Notes: generated by a model from the letters alone, not told the origin. A DNA stretch of 64,000 nt from Bradyrhizobium diazoefficiens (GCF_018131015.1 NZ_JAFCJJ010000003.1:310001-374000), one strand, 5' to 3'. Shown: positions 52,135 to 60,772, numbered from the stretch's first letter. Numbers and translations are program-made.

Positions 52135-52162
52135 CAAATTGCTTTAAGCCTAAAATGTTTTC
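52135..52162. promoter_or_regulatory. MarR-type operator, site 6
   Basis: AAATTGCTTTAAGCCTAAAA is almost the same as site 1 read on the other strand. It lies 44 bp before the aminobenzoate ligase start codon. Confidence 0.65.
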
Positions 52163-52206
52163 CAGATCGTGCTGCCGGGTGCTTTCCATGCTGAAAGGAG
52201 CGTGCG

Positions 52207-53898
52207 ATGGCCAACGCCGCCAAGGTTCAAGTGTCGGGCTCGCATGACGGCAACGCCGCGACGGCCCATGTCGATACGTTCGCGCGGCAGCATCTGCCGC
52301 CGCGAGAGCTCTGGCCGGACTTCACGTTTACGCGGCCGGAGCTGCGCTATCCGCCGCGCTTGAACTGCGTGAGCTATTTTCTCGATCGCTGGGTCGATGA
52401 GGGGCATGGCGAGGCGCCCTGCGTCATCAGCCCCGCCGCCAGCTACACCTATCGCGAATTGCAGGCGCTGGTGAACCGCATCGCCAATGTGCTGGTCGGC
52501 AAGCTCGGTCTCGTCACCGGCGGACGCGTGCTGCTGCGCTCGGCCAACAATCCGATGATGGTCGCGGCCTATCTTGCGGTGATCAAGGCCGGCGGCATTT
52601 GCGTGGCGACGATGCCGCTCCTGCGCGCCAAGGAACTGTCCTATCCGATCCAGAAGGCGGAGATCACTCTCGCACTCTGCGACGGAAAGCTCGCGGACGA
52701 GATGGAGAAGGCGAAAGAAGCAGCCCCCGGTCTCAAGCGCGTGGTCTATTGGGGCAATGGCGCTGCCGACTCGCTCGAGGCTTTGCTTGCCGACGCAAGT
52801 CCGGAGTTCAAGGCGGTCGATACCGCCTCCGACGACATCTGCCTGATCGCCTTCACGTCGGGCACCACCGGTGATCCCAAGGGCACCATGCATTTCCACC
52901 GCGATATGCTGGCGGTGTGCGACGGCTATGCACGAAACATCCTGCGGGCGGAACAGAAGGACCGCTTCGTCGGCTCGGCGCCGCTCGCCTTCACTTTCGG
53001 CTTCGGCGGCGTGCTGTTCCCGATGCACATCGGCGCCTCCTTCGTCGTGCTCGAAAGGACCACGCCCGACGATATTTTGACCGCGATCGAGCAATACAGG
53101 ATCACGGTCTGCTTCACTGCGCCGACCGCGTATCGTGCCATGATCGGCAAGCTGGCGGGTCGCGACATTTCCTCACTGCGGAAATGCGTCTCCGCCGGCG
53201 AGACGCTGCCCAAGCCGACATTCGATGCCTGGCTCAAGGCGACCGGAATCAAGCTGATGGACGGCATCGGCGCGACCGAGATGCTGCACATCTTCATCAG
53301 CGCGATCGAGGAGGAGATTCGCCCGGGCGCCACAGGCAAGCCGGTGCCGGGTTATGAAGCGAAGATCGTCGATGAGTCCGGCAATGACGTGCCGCCGGGC
53401 ACCATGGGGCGGCTCGCGGTGCGCGGGCCGACCGGCTGCCGCTATCTCGCCGATGAGCGGCAACGCAAATATGTCCAGAACGGCTGGAACATCACCGGTG
53501 ACACCTACCTGATGGATAGCGATGGCTATTTCTGGTACCAGTCGCGCTCGGACGACATGATCGTGTCGGCGGGCTACAACATCGCGGGCACGGATGTCGA
53601 GGCGGCATTGCTGACGCATGCGGCGGTTGCCGAGTGCGGCGTCGTCGGTGCCCCCGACGAGGCGCGCGGCATGATCGTCAAGGCCTATGTCGTGGCCGCT
53701 CCGGGTGTGACGGCGGACGCCCGGCTCGCGGCCGAGCTGCAGGAACATGTCAAGCGCGAGATCGCGCCTTACAAATACCCGCGCGCGGTCGAGTTCGTGG
53801 CGCAGTTGCCGAAGACCGAGACCGGCAAGTTGAAACGTTTTGCCCTGCGGCAACTGGCGCAGGCCGCCGCGACGTCTTCGGGCGTCGCCGCAGAATGA
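52207..53898 (+). CDS. 2-aminobenzoate-CoA ligase (benzoate-CoA ligase family)
   Basis: A 563-residue adenylate-forming ligase. It opens with HVDTFARQHLPPRELWPDFT, typical of aminobenzoate and benzoate CoA ligases. The P-loop is IAFTSGTTGDPKGTMHFHRD; further motifs are DGIGATEMLHIFIS, GWNITGDTY, SDDMIVSAGYNIAGTDVEAA and the C-terminal KTETGKLKR lysine. It converts anthranilate, ATP and CoA to 2-aminobenzoyl-CoA. Specificity for 2-aminobenzoate is inferred from overall pattern and from the monooxygenase/reductase in the same predicted regulon. Confidence 0.85.
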   Translation: MANAAKVQVSGSHDGNAATAHVDTFARQHLPPRELWPDFTFTRPELRYPPRLNCVSYFLDRWVDEGHGEAPCVISPAASYTYRELQALVNRIANVLVGKLGLVTGGRVLLRSANNPMMVAAYLAVIKAGGICVATMPLLRAKELSYPIQKAEITLALCDGKLADEMEKAKEAAPGLKRVVYWGNGAADSLEALLADASPEFKAVDTASDDICLIAFTSGTTGDPKGTMHFHRDMLAVCDGYARNILRAEQKDRFVGSAPLAFTFGFGGVLFPMHIGASFVVLERTTPDDILTAIEQYRITVCFTAPTAYRAMIGKLAGRDISSLRKCVSAGETLPKPTFDAWLKATGIKLMDGIGATEMLHIFISAIEEEIRPGATGKPVPGYEAKIVDESGNDVPPGTMGRLAVRGPTGCRYLADERQRKYVQNGWNITGDTYLMDSDGYFWYQSRSDDMIVSAGYNIAGTDVEAALLTHAAVAECGVVGAPDEARGMIVKAYVVAAPGVTADARLAAELQEHVKREIAPYKYPRAVEFVAQLPKTETGKLKRFALRQLAQAAATSSGVAAE

Positions 53899-53913
53899 GA
53901 TGAGGATCGAGAA

Positions 53914-54378
53914 TTGTCCGTGACGACGCCGAAGGGCCCGCAGCTTGCGGTGCTGCCAACCGCCACCGAGAATGGCCCCCGTTCAGGGGCGCAGGTGCTG
54001 CAGCCGTCCGGCTGGCCGATGCCGAAAGGCTATGCCAACGGCATGGCGGCCGACGGCCGCATCGTCGTCACCGGCGGGGTGATCGGCTGGGATGCCGAGG
54101 AGCGCCTCGCGGACGGTTTCGTCGCGCAGGTGCGCCAGACCCTCGCCAACATCGCGGCGATTCTGGCCGAGGCCGGAGCACGACCCGAGCACCTCGTGCG
54201 CCTGACCTGGTACGTCGTCGACATGGACGAATACCTGGCGAACCTGAAGGAACTGGGCCAGGTCTACAGGACCATCTTTGGCACGCACTATCCCGCGATG
54301 GCGTTGGTTCAGGTCGTGCGCCTGGTCGAGAAGACGGCGCGCGTCGAAATCGAGGCGACGGCCGTCATTCCTCGCTGA
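53914..54378 (+). CDS. Rid (YjgF/YER057c/UK114) family protein lacking the catalytic Arg
   Basis: A 154-residue Rid-fold protein: YANGMAADGRIVVTGGVIGW, QVRQTLANIAAILAEAGA, VRLTWYVVDMDEYLANLKEL, VEIEATAVI. In E. coli RidA the deaminase Arg105 sits in FPARS; here the aligned segment is YPAMA with Met129, so this is not an archetypal RidA imine deaminase. It follows the CoA ligase by 15 bp, and a Rid protein in an anthranilate operon suggests help in releasing the amino group as ammonia. The start is a TTG at 53914; a GTG at 53920 is possible. Confidence 0.8.
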   Translation: MSVTTPKGPQLAVLPTATENGPRSGAQVLQPSGWPMPKGYANGMAADGRIVVTGGVIGWDAEERLADGFVAQVRQTLANIAAILAEAGARPEHLVRLTWYVVDMDEYLANLKELGQVYRTIFGTHYPAMALVQVVRLVEKTARVEIEATAVIPR

Positions 54379-54392
54379 TTTCTTCAGCGCTC

Positions 54393-55121
54393 TCAACTTG
54401 CCTTGGCGAGACTATCGTCCTCAGGCGAGTCAAGATAGATGCCTGACATGGTATCGACCCAGCACAAATGGTCGTGCACCTTCTTCACGCCTTCGACGTT
54501 CTCCGCTGCCACGACTGCGGCCTGCCGCGCGCGCTCTTCGGTGATGACGCCGCTCAGGTGAACGATGCCGTCGCGGACGATGACATTGAGGCCGAACGGG
54601 CACCAGTCGTTCTTCTCCATGGCATCGATGATGCGGCTGCGGATGTGGTCGTCGTCGGCGGTCGGATCCGGCACCTCGCGAGCGAGGCCCGCCACCGCCT
54701 GCAACAGATTGGCGCGCGACACGATGCCCACGACCTTGTCGCCATTCACCACGGGCAGGCGCTTGACGTTGTTTCGTTCCATGAGATCGACGATCTCGGC
54801 CAGCGCCATATCCTCGGTGATGGTCACGGGTGAGGTTGTCATCACTTCCGAGACCTTGCGGCCATGCTCGTGGACGAAGTCGCTTGCCGACCTGCCGGAG
54901 CCGAGAATGAACTTCAACCAGCGTCCGCGCTTCCGCCCGGTGCCGATTTCGCTGCGGCGGATGAAATCCCCCTCCGAGACCACCCCGACCAGCTTTCCGG
55001 CGTCATCGACCACCGTGAGGCCGCTGATGTGCCGTTTCAGCATGATATTCGCCGCCTCGACGATGCTGGTGTCAGGGGTGACCGAAATGACCGCTCGGGT
55101 CATGATCTGGTGAGCGCGCAT
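54393..55121 (-). CDS. CBS-domain pair with C-terminal BON domain
   Basis: A 242-residue protein: two CBS motifs (QIMTRAVISVTPDTSIVEAA and VMTTSPVTITEDMALAEIVD, each followed by a VVD/VVNG strand and a G-V-V/I-S strand), then a BON domain at about 165-230 (WCPFGLNVIVRDGIVHLSGV). CBS pairs bind adenosine nucleotides and BON domains bind membranes or ligands, so this may sense energy state. It is divergent from phaC across a FixK-type box and probably responds to low oxygen. Confidence 0.85.
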   Translation of the reverse strand: MRAHQIMTRAVISVTPDTSIVEAANIMLKRHISGLTVVDDAGKLVGVVSEGDFIRRSEIGTGRKRGRWLKFILGSGRSASDFVHEHGRKVSEVMTTSPVTITEDMALAEIVDLMERNNVKRLPVVNGDKVVGIVSRANLLQAVAGLAREVPDPTADDDHIRSRIIDAMEKNDWCPFGLNVIVRDGIVHLSGVITEERARQAAVVAAENVEGVKKVHDHLCWVDTMSGIYLDSPEDDSLAKAS

Positions 55122-55186
55122 GGACGACTCCGCTGGCTTGCCGGATTTGGATGGACGAAGCCTAAACCACGGTCTCCAGGCGTCGT

Positions 55187-55200
55187 TTGACCCAAGTCAA
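55187..55200. promoter_or_regulatory. FixK-type box between the CBS-BON and phaC genes
   Basis: TTGACCCAAGTCAA fits TTGA-N6-TCAA with inner symmetry (TTGAC-N4-GTCAA). Centred at 55193.5, it is 72 bp from the CBS start and 114 bp from the phaC start, a workable distance for class II activation of either gene. Confidence 0.65.
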
Positions 55201-55307
55201 GCCATCAAGCCGCAGCCGACGGAGTTGATACAGCTCAACGCATGTCCGGAGCGCAGGCTTATCCTGGCACTAACCGAACACTTGGAGCGCGCAAGGAAAT
55301 TCCAGCC

Positions 55308-57158
55308 ATGAGCGTCGTGCACCTCCTTCCCCGGGCCGAGCCGCCGGCAGAACCGGCTTCCTCCGAACTCCCGGTCACGGCTGGCGCCGCTTCCGCCGCG
55401 GGCGCCGGAGCGCTTGCCGGAATGCCCGCCGCCAGAGCCGTGGCTGCGTCAGTGCCATATCCTCTTGATCGTGGGTTCCACGCGGCGCTCGCCCGGTTCA
55501 CCGGCGGAATTTCGCCGGTGGCCCTGTCGCTCGCCTGGCTCGACTGGAGCGCGCATCTTGCAGCGGCACCACAGCGTCAGATGGAGATTGCTCGCAACGT
55601 CCTTCGCGATACTGGCTCAATTCTGGAAGCCTCCGCCCACGCGGTGTCGCCGGAGCAGAAGCCATGGTCGGTGATCAAGCCGCAGGGGTGGGATCGCCGC
55701 TTCAAGGAGCCCCAATGGGAAACCGCGCCGTTCAACCTGATGGCGCAGGCGTTCCTGCTGGGAGAGCGCTGGTGGCACGATGCCACGACGGGAGTGCGCG
55801 GGGTTTCACGCGCCAACGAGGCCATCGTCGAGTTCTCGGTACGCCAGATGCTCGACATGTTCGCGCCGTCGAACTTCGCCGCCACCAATCCGCAAGTCCT
55901 GGAAAAGGCGTTCCAGAGCGGTGGAGAGAATTTCGTATTCGGTTTGCAGAACTGGTGCAGCGATTTCATCCGTATGCTCTCGGCGACCAAGCCGGCGGGT
56001 GGCGAACAGTTCGCTGTCGGCAAGTCTGTCGCGGTGTCTCCGGGCAAGGTGGTCTATCGCAACGAGCTGATGGAGCTGATTCAGTATCACCCGACGACCG
56101 CACAGGTCCGGCCCGAACCGATCCTGATCGTGCCGGCCTGGATCATGAAGTACTACATCCTCGATCTGTCCCCGCAGAACTCGCTGGTCAGGTATCTGAC
56201 GAGCCAGGGCTTTACCGTGTTCGCGATCTCCTGGCGCAACCCGGATGCGAAGGATCGGGACGTCGCCTTCGATGATTATCGCAGGCTGGGCGTGATGGCC
56301 GCGCTCGATGCGATCGGCCGCATCGCTCCGGACCGGAAGATCCATGCTCTCGGCTATTGTTTGGGCGGCACTCTGCTGTCGATTGCCGCCGCCGCCATGG
56401 CCCGCGACGGCGACGAGCGCCTCGGCACAGTCACGCTCCTTGCTGCGCAGACCGACTTCACCGAGGCCGGCGAGCTGACGCTGTTCATCAACGAAAGCCA
56501 GGTGGCCTTCCTCGAGGACATCATGTGGGAGCGCGGCTATCTCGATACGAAGGAGATGGCCGGCGCGTTCGCACTGCTGCGTTCCAACGACCTGATCTGG
56601 TCGCGGCTGTCGCGCGATTATCTGATGGGCGAGGCGACGTCGCCGAGCGACCTGATGGCCTGGAACGCGGACGCCACCCGGCTGCCCTATCGGATGCATT
56701 CGGAATATCTGCGCAAGCTGTTCCTCGACAACGATCTGGCCGAAGGCCGCTATCGCGTCGAGGGCCGGAGCATCTCGCTCTCCGACATCCATGAGCCGAT
56801 GTTCGTGGTCGGCACGCTGGCCGATCATGTCGCGCCATGGCGGTCCGTCTACAAGATCCACTATCAGGTCGATGCCGACGTCACCTTCCTGCTCACCAGC
56901 GGCGGTCACAATGCCGGCGTCGTCGCGCCTCCGGATCAGCCCGGGCACCACTATCAGGTGATGAGCAAGGCCGCGGATGCGCCCTATGTGGGTCCGGACG
57001 AATGGCTGAAGCTTGCACCGCGCGTCGAGGGATCGTGGTGGCCGGAATGGACCAGGTGGCTTGCGGCACGCTCCGGCGAGCTCCGCGATCCACCGCCGGT
57101 GGGGTTCGGAGACGTCGATCGCCTGCCCGAGGCGCCCGGGGACTACGTCCACACCTAA
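55308..57158 (+). CDS. phaC: Poly(3-hydroxyalkanoate) synthase
   Basis: A 616-residue PHB synthase that polymerises 3-hydroxyacyl-CoA at the granule surface. The catalytic triad is visible: Cys351 in the lipase-box-like LGYCLGGTL, Asp in VGTLADHVAPW and His in TSGGHNAGVV. The N-terminal region has the family motifs PQGWDRRFKEPQW and FNLMAQAFLLGERWW. The first about 50 residues are Ala/Pro-rich. AAGGA 10 nt upstream supports the ATG at 55308. A FixK box upstream suggests carbon storage at low oxygen. Its stop overlaps that of the convergent CHAD gene. Confidence 0.9.
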   Translation: MSVVHLLPRAEPPAEPASSELPVTAGAASAAGAGALAGMPAARAVAASVPYPLDRGFHAALARFTGGISPVALSLAWLDWSAHLAAAPQRQMEIARNVLRDTGSILEASAHAVSPEQKPWSVIKPQGWDRRFKEPQWETAPFNLMAQAFLLGERWWHDATTGVRGVSRANEAIVEFSVRQMLDMFAPSNFAATNPQVLEKAFQSGGENFVFGLQNWCSDFIRMLSATKPAGGEQFAVGKSVAVSPGKVVYRNELMELIQYHPTTAQVRPEPILIVPAWIMKYYILDLSPQNSLVRYLTSQGFTVFAISWRNPDAKDRDVAFDDYRRLGVMAALDAIGRIAPDRKIHALGYCLGGTLLSIAAAAMARDGDERLGTVTLLAAQTDFTEAGELTLFINESQVAFLEDIMWERGYLDTKEMAGAFALLRSNDLIWSRLSRDYLMGEATSPSDLMAWNADATRLPYRMHSEYLRKLFLDNDLAEGRYRVEGRSISLSDIHEPMFVVGTLADHVAPWRSVYKIHYQVDADVTFLLTSGGHNAGVVAPPDQPGHHYQVMSKAADAPYVGPDEWLKLAPRVEGSWWPEWTRWLAARSGELRDPPPVGFGDVDRLPEAPGDYVHT

Positions 57159-58138
57159 TCCTCTGGGTCTGCGTTTGGCGTGAGGTCCGAGGAGCGGAAG
57201 GGCTTGGCCTTGTCCAGCTTCCGATAGGCCTTCGAGGCGGTCTGCAACAGCTTCTTTTCGCGCTTGTGATTGAGGAAGCGAATGCCTGCCTCGGGGACGG
57301 CTTCGTTCAACGACGCTGCGAGGGTCTGGCCCCGTGCGTCGTCATTCAGTTGTCCGAGCGAGCGCTGGGCCTTGCGCAATTGCTTGAGCACCGACTTTTG
57401 CTTTTCGAGCGACGTCCCGGTGAACAGGTCGTCCAGTGATTCGATCGAGTAGGTCAGCCGCTTGTTGAGGAGCCGCAGCTTGTGGCGCTTCTCGACGTCG
57501 AGCTTGCCGAGCTTGCGCGCCTTCCTGAGCAGCGTCTTCTCCCATACCGCCAATCGCTTCGCGGCGTGGTCGGCGAGCGTGCAGCGGCGCAGCCTGATGG
57601 CCTCCTTGCTGCGCCGGGTCGACCAGGGGCCGCTCTCGATCCAGGCCGAAGCCTGCTCGACGAGACGCTGGTAACGCGCCGATTGCAGCGCGCGTGCGAG
57701 CAGCCGATGGCTCTCGGCGCGCTTCTCGTCCCAGTGGCGGAGCTCGGCGATCACGGCGAGCTCGCCGCCGGCCTCGGCCAGGACCCGGTCGATCGCCACA
57801 TCGAGATCCCGCACCATGCCGAGCTGGCTGTTCAGCCATTTCAACTCGGCCCAGACCATCGGCCGCAGCGCGTCGTCGACCATGGGCGAGAAGAAGCGAA
57901 TGGCGCTCCGCAGATGGGTGAGAGCGATCCGGATCTGGTGCAGCCCCTCGGGATCGCCGCGGCATGTGCCTTCGTGCTGGGCGAGAACGGCGGCGAGGTG
58001 ACGCCGCGCAATGATCCGGAACGCCGTATCGCAGGCCATGCCGGGGCTGAGCCGGCCAGGCGATGCGCTTCGCGCCACCGGCCTGGCAGGGGTGGTCGCC
58101 GCAATCTTCGTGGGTCGCGCCATCCTTGTCCGCGTCAA
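57155..58138 (-). CDS. CHAD-domain protein
   Basis: A 327-residue helical protein rich in Arg, Lys and His. The CHAD signature HQIRIALTHLRSAIRFF is near residue 67, with further conserved LNSQLGMVRDLDVAIDRVL and KRHKLRLLNKRLTYSIESLD. CHAD domains bind polyphosphate and often locate to polyphosphate granules. No CYTH domain is attached. The start is a TTG at 58138 with AAGG 8 nt upstream; an ATG 5 codons later is possible. It converges with phaC, linking two storage-polymer genes. Confidence 0.8.
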   Translation of the reverse strand: MTRTRMARPTKIAATTPARPVARSASPGRLSPGMACDTAFRIIARRHLAAVLAQHEGTCRGDPEGLHQIRIALTHLRSAIRFFSPMVDDALRPMVWAELKWLNSQLGMVRDLDVAIDRVLAEAGGELAVIAELRHWDEKRAESHRLLARALQSARYQRLVEQASAWIESGPWSTRRSKEAIRLRRCTLADHAAKRLAVWEKTLLRKARKLGKLDVEKRHKLRLLNKRLTYSIESLDDLFTGTSLEKQKSVLKQLRKAQRSLGQLNDDARGQTLAASLNEAVPEAGIRFLNHKREKKLLQTASKAYRKLDKAKPFRSSDLTPNADPED

Positions 58139-58148
58139 TCAGATTGCC

Positions 58149-59672
58149 TTATCCGCCTTCGGCGATCGCGTCCCGGCTGCGCGCGAGCGTCTGCTCTTGC
58201 GTTCCTGATGCGTCGACGCTCGCCCAACCGACAACGCCGATATTATAGCGCTCTTGCAGCGCGGCAACCTCCGGCGTGGCGTCGGATGCATCGCCATGCC
58301 GATCACCGATCCGGGCCTTTCTGGTCGCAAGGTCCGCAACCAGGAACAGGCCGGTGAATTGCACTCCGCATGTCCGGGCGAGGGAAGTGACGGCGTCCCG
58401 TTCGGACTCCCGCGCAAATACGCCGTCGACGATCGCCGAATGGCCCTGGGCCAGAACACGCCGCGCACATTGCGCCAGCGTCTCGTAGACTCGCGCCGCA
58501 AGCTCGGGCGTATAGGCGAACGGCGGCAGCCGCTCCGTATCGCTGACGCCGAACATCCGCTTGCGCACCACGTCGCTGCGCAGCACGACGGCTCCCGGCT
58601 GCGGCGCTATCGACGGTGCGAGCGCGCGAGCCAAAACCGTCTTTCCGGTGCCCGAAAGTCCACCGACGGCGATGAGACGGGGAGCGGGTGGATGGATCAG
58701 CGCAAGGGCCAGGTCAAAATAGCGGCGCGCCTCGTCGAGGGTGCGGGGATCACGGGAATGGGGCGGCCGCAGCCGCGCCAGCGCCACCTGGGCGCGGATC
58801 GCGGCGCGGATGGACATGAACAGCGGCAGAGCGCAGAGCGCGTCGAGATTTTCGACAGGCGTTGCCGCGAGATATCGGTTCAGGACGATGCTGGCCGCGA
58901 GCGGCTGGTCGTGATGCAGCAGGTCCATCAGCGTGAAGGCGAGGTCGTAGAGCAGGTCCGTGGTTGCCATCTGGGCGTCGAATTCGATGGCATCGAACAG
59001 CACGGGCTGCCGATCGATCAGTACGATGTTCGCTAGATGCAGATCGCCGTGGCAGCGGCGCACGAAACCGCGATGGCGGCGCTCTTCGAGCCGGGAACGG
59101 ATTCGTGCAAACGCCTGCTTTGAGGTTGTGGCAAGCCGTTCGATCTCCTCCGCCTGGAAATGATCGCCGTTCCGTAGGCCGTTGCTGTTTCCGTCGATCA
59201 GGACCGGGATCGATGAAATCCAGGCTTCGCTGTCGGCGGGGACCGCCGCGGAATGCGAGGCTGCGATCGCATCGGCGATGGCCGCGGCGAGGTCCGCGTC
59301 GAACCGACCGGCCTTCGCCAGATGGTCGAGGGTGCGGCTTTCGTCGAAGCGGGACATGTCGATGGCGTATTCGATCGGCCGCCCGGGGCCGTCGACCTTC
59401 ACCGATCCGTCCGGCTCCTCCGTGATCGCCACGACGCGGTGATAGATTTGCGGTGCCAGCGGCCGGTTGATCCTGATTTCCTCCTCGCAAGCCGCCTTTC
59501 GCTTTTCTAGCGTTGAATAGTCGAGGAACGGAAACCGGACGGCTCGCTTGATCTTCAACGCACGCGTTCCATCGAGAAAGACCGACGCAGCATGCGTATC
59601 GATCCGCGTCACGCCGGGAGGCGAGGCGAGCGCGGCAAAGACCCGTTCCTGGTCCGCAGAATTGTTTGTCAT
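58149..59672 (-). CDS. Phosphotransferase-like kinase fused to a P-loop ATPase
   Basis: A 507-residue fusion. Residues about 1-310 have an aminoglycoside phosphotransferase/choline kinase-like fold with the catalytic motif RCHGDLHLANIVLI and the metal motif FDAIEFD. Residues about 330-490 form a P-loop kinase-like domain with Walker A VGGLSGTGKTVLARAL. Fusions of this type are widespread in proteobacteria, and their substrates are unknown. It lies 10 bp upstream of the CHAD gene on the same strand. Its start is 88 bp from a FixK box shared with the divergent usp gene. Confidence 0.8.
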   Translation of the reverse strand: MTNNSADQERVFAALASPPGVTRIDTHAASVFLDGTRALKIKRAVRFPFLDYSTLEKRKAACEEEIRINRPLAPQIYHRVVAITEEPDGSVKVDGPGRPIEYAIDMSRFDESRTLDHLAKAGRFDADLAAAIADAIAASHSAAVPADSEAWISSIPVLIDGNSNGLRNGDHFQAEEIERLATTSKQAFARIRSRLEERRHRGFVRRCHGDLHLANIVLIDRQPVLFDAIEFDAQMATTDLLYDLAFTLMDLLHHDQPLAASIVLNRYLAATPVENLDALCALPLFMSIRAAIRAQVALARLRPPHSRDPRTLDEARRYFDLALALIHPPAPRLIAVGGLSGTGKTVLARALAPSIAPQPGAVVLRSDVVRKRMFGVSDTERLPPFAYTPELAARVYETLAQCARRVLAQGHSAIVDGVFARESERDAVTSLARTCGVQFTGLFLVADLATRKARIGDRHGDASDATPEVAALQERYNIGVVGWASVDASGTQEQTLARSRDAIAEGG

Positions 59673-59753
59673 CACTGCCGGCTTATGAAATTGGGCGGGC
59701 GGTCCGGCCGCAAAACAAGCTCATAATCCCTACAACGGGATCGCGACCAGTCC

Positions 59754-59767
59754 TTGACTTCCGTCAA
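59754..59767. promoter_or_regulatory. FixK-type box in the kinase/usp divergent gap
   Basis: TTGACTTCCGTCAA fits TTGA-N6-TCAA with TTGAC-N4-GTCAA symmetry, the same half-sites as the box before phaC. It lies about 100 bp before the usp start and 88 bp from the divergent kinase start. Confidence 0.65.
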
Positions 59768-59864
59768 GGCCTGCCGTGGGCTGGCGGAACGGATTTCCCG
59801 GGTTGACGAGGATCAAGCGTCCCGATGCAGGGCGGCCTATTTGTGGCCGGCAAGGAGAATTCCG

Positions 59865-60704
59865 ATGCCGATCAAGGATGTCTTTCTGCCGCTCGTGGGC
59901 CGGCCGCGTGGACCCGCGCAGGACGCGATTGGCAAATGTGTAACTGTTGCCGCGGGCCTCGGGGCCAGGATCTCCGCGCTTGCGCTCGATGAGGATGTTT
60001 TCGAGCGGCCGAAAGTGTCGTTTCCCGGTGAACCGGATTCCATCGAACCAAGGGGAGTGCGCGAGCCCAGCGACATGCAGCAACTCCTGAACGCGTTCAC
60101 CCATGCGGCTTCCCGCGCCGGCATTCGCGCCACGAGCCGATCGATCACGGTGCCGAAGGACCAGGTCGCAACGATCTTGGCGGAACAAGCGCGCTGCAGC
60201 GATCTCACGCTCGTTCCTGTAACGTCGCACGACAGCCGAACCGAGAAACTCGTCGAAATTTTCCTGTTCGACTCCGGCCGGCCTGTGCTGCTCTGCCCGG
60301 AGGAACATGTTGATGTCCTGCGGCCGGAACTCCAAGATGTGATGATCGCCTGGGACCACTCGGCGCCGGCCGCGCGCGCGATCGGCGACGCGCTGCCCAT
60401 CCTCCAGGCTGCCGCCTCGGTCCGCGTGGTCACCGTGACTGACGACAAGACCGAGGCCATCAAGCAATCCGGAACAAGGCTCGTGGACCATTTGAGGGAA
60501 CATGGCATCTATGCGTCCTTCGAGACGGTGAAGGCCGGCGGCAGCTCGATTGGCAAGGTGCTCGACAGTTTTGCCCATTCGCAGGCGATCGATGCCATCG
60601 TCATGGGAGCCTACAACCATTCGCGCCTGAACGAAACGCTCTGGGGAGGCGTGACCAAGACCGTCATTGGCCAGCCACCGTGCTGGGTTATGATGTCGCA
60701 CTAG
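59865..60704 (+). CDS. Universal stress protein (UspA family)
   Basis: A 279-residue tandem-Usp-type protein. The first half begins MPIKDVFLPLVGRPRG and is degenerate. The second half starts at DVMIAWDHSAPAARAIGDAL and ends in AIVMGAYNHSRLNETLWGGV, the usual ATP-binding strand and loop. Usp proteins help survival in growth arrest and oxygen limitation. AAGGAGA before the ATG at 59865 supports the start. A FixK box upstream suggests micro-oxic induction. Confidence 0.85.
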   Translation: MPIKDVFLPLVGRPRGPAQDAIGKCVTVAAGLGARISALALDEDVFERPKVSFPGEPDSIEPRGVREPSDMQQLLNAFTHAASRAGIRATSRSITVPKDQVATILAEQARCSDLTLVPVTSHDSRTEKLVEIFLFDSGRPVLLCPEEHVDVLRPELQDVMIAWDHSAPAARAIGDALPILQAAASVRVVTVTDDKTEAIKQSGTRLVDHLREHGIYASFETVKAGGSSIGKVLDSFAHSQAIDAIVMGAYNHSRLNETLWGGVTKTVIGQPPCWVMMSH

Positions 60705-60772
60705 GCGCTATTGCCGTATCTCCGCTGGTTTTCTAACCCATCGACCCGTCGCCAGACCGGACGTTCGCCATC

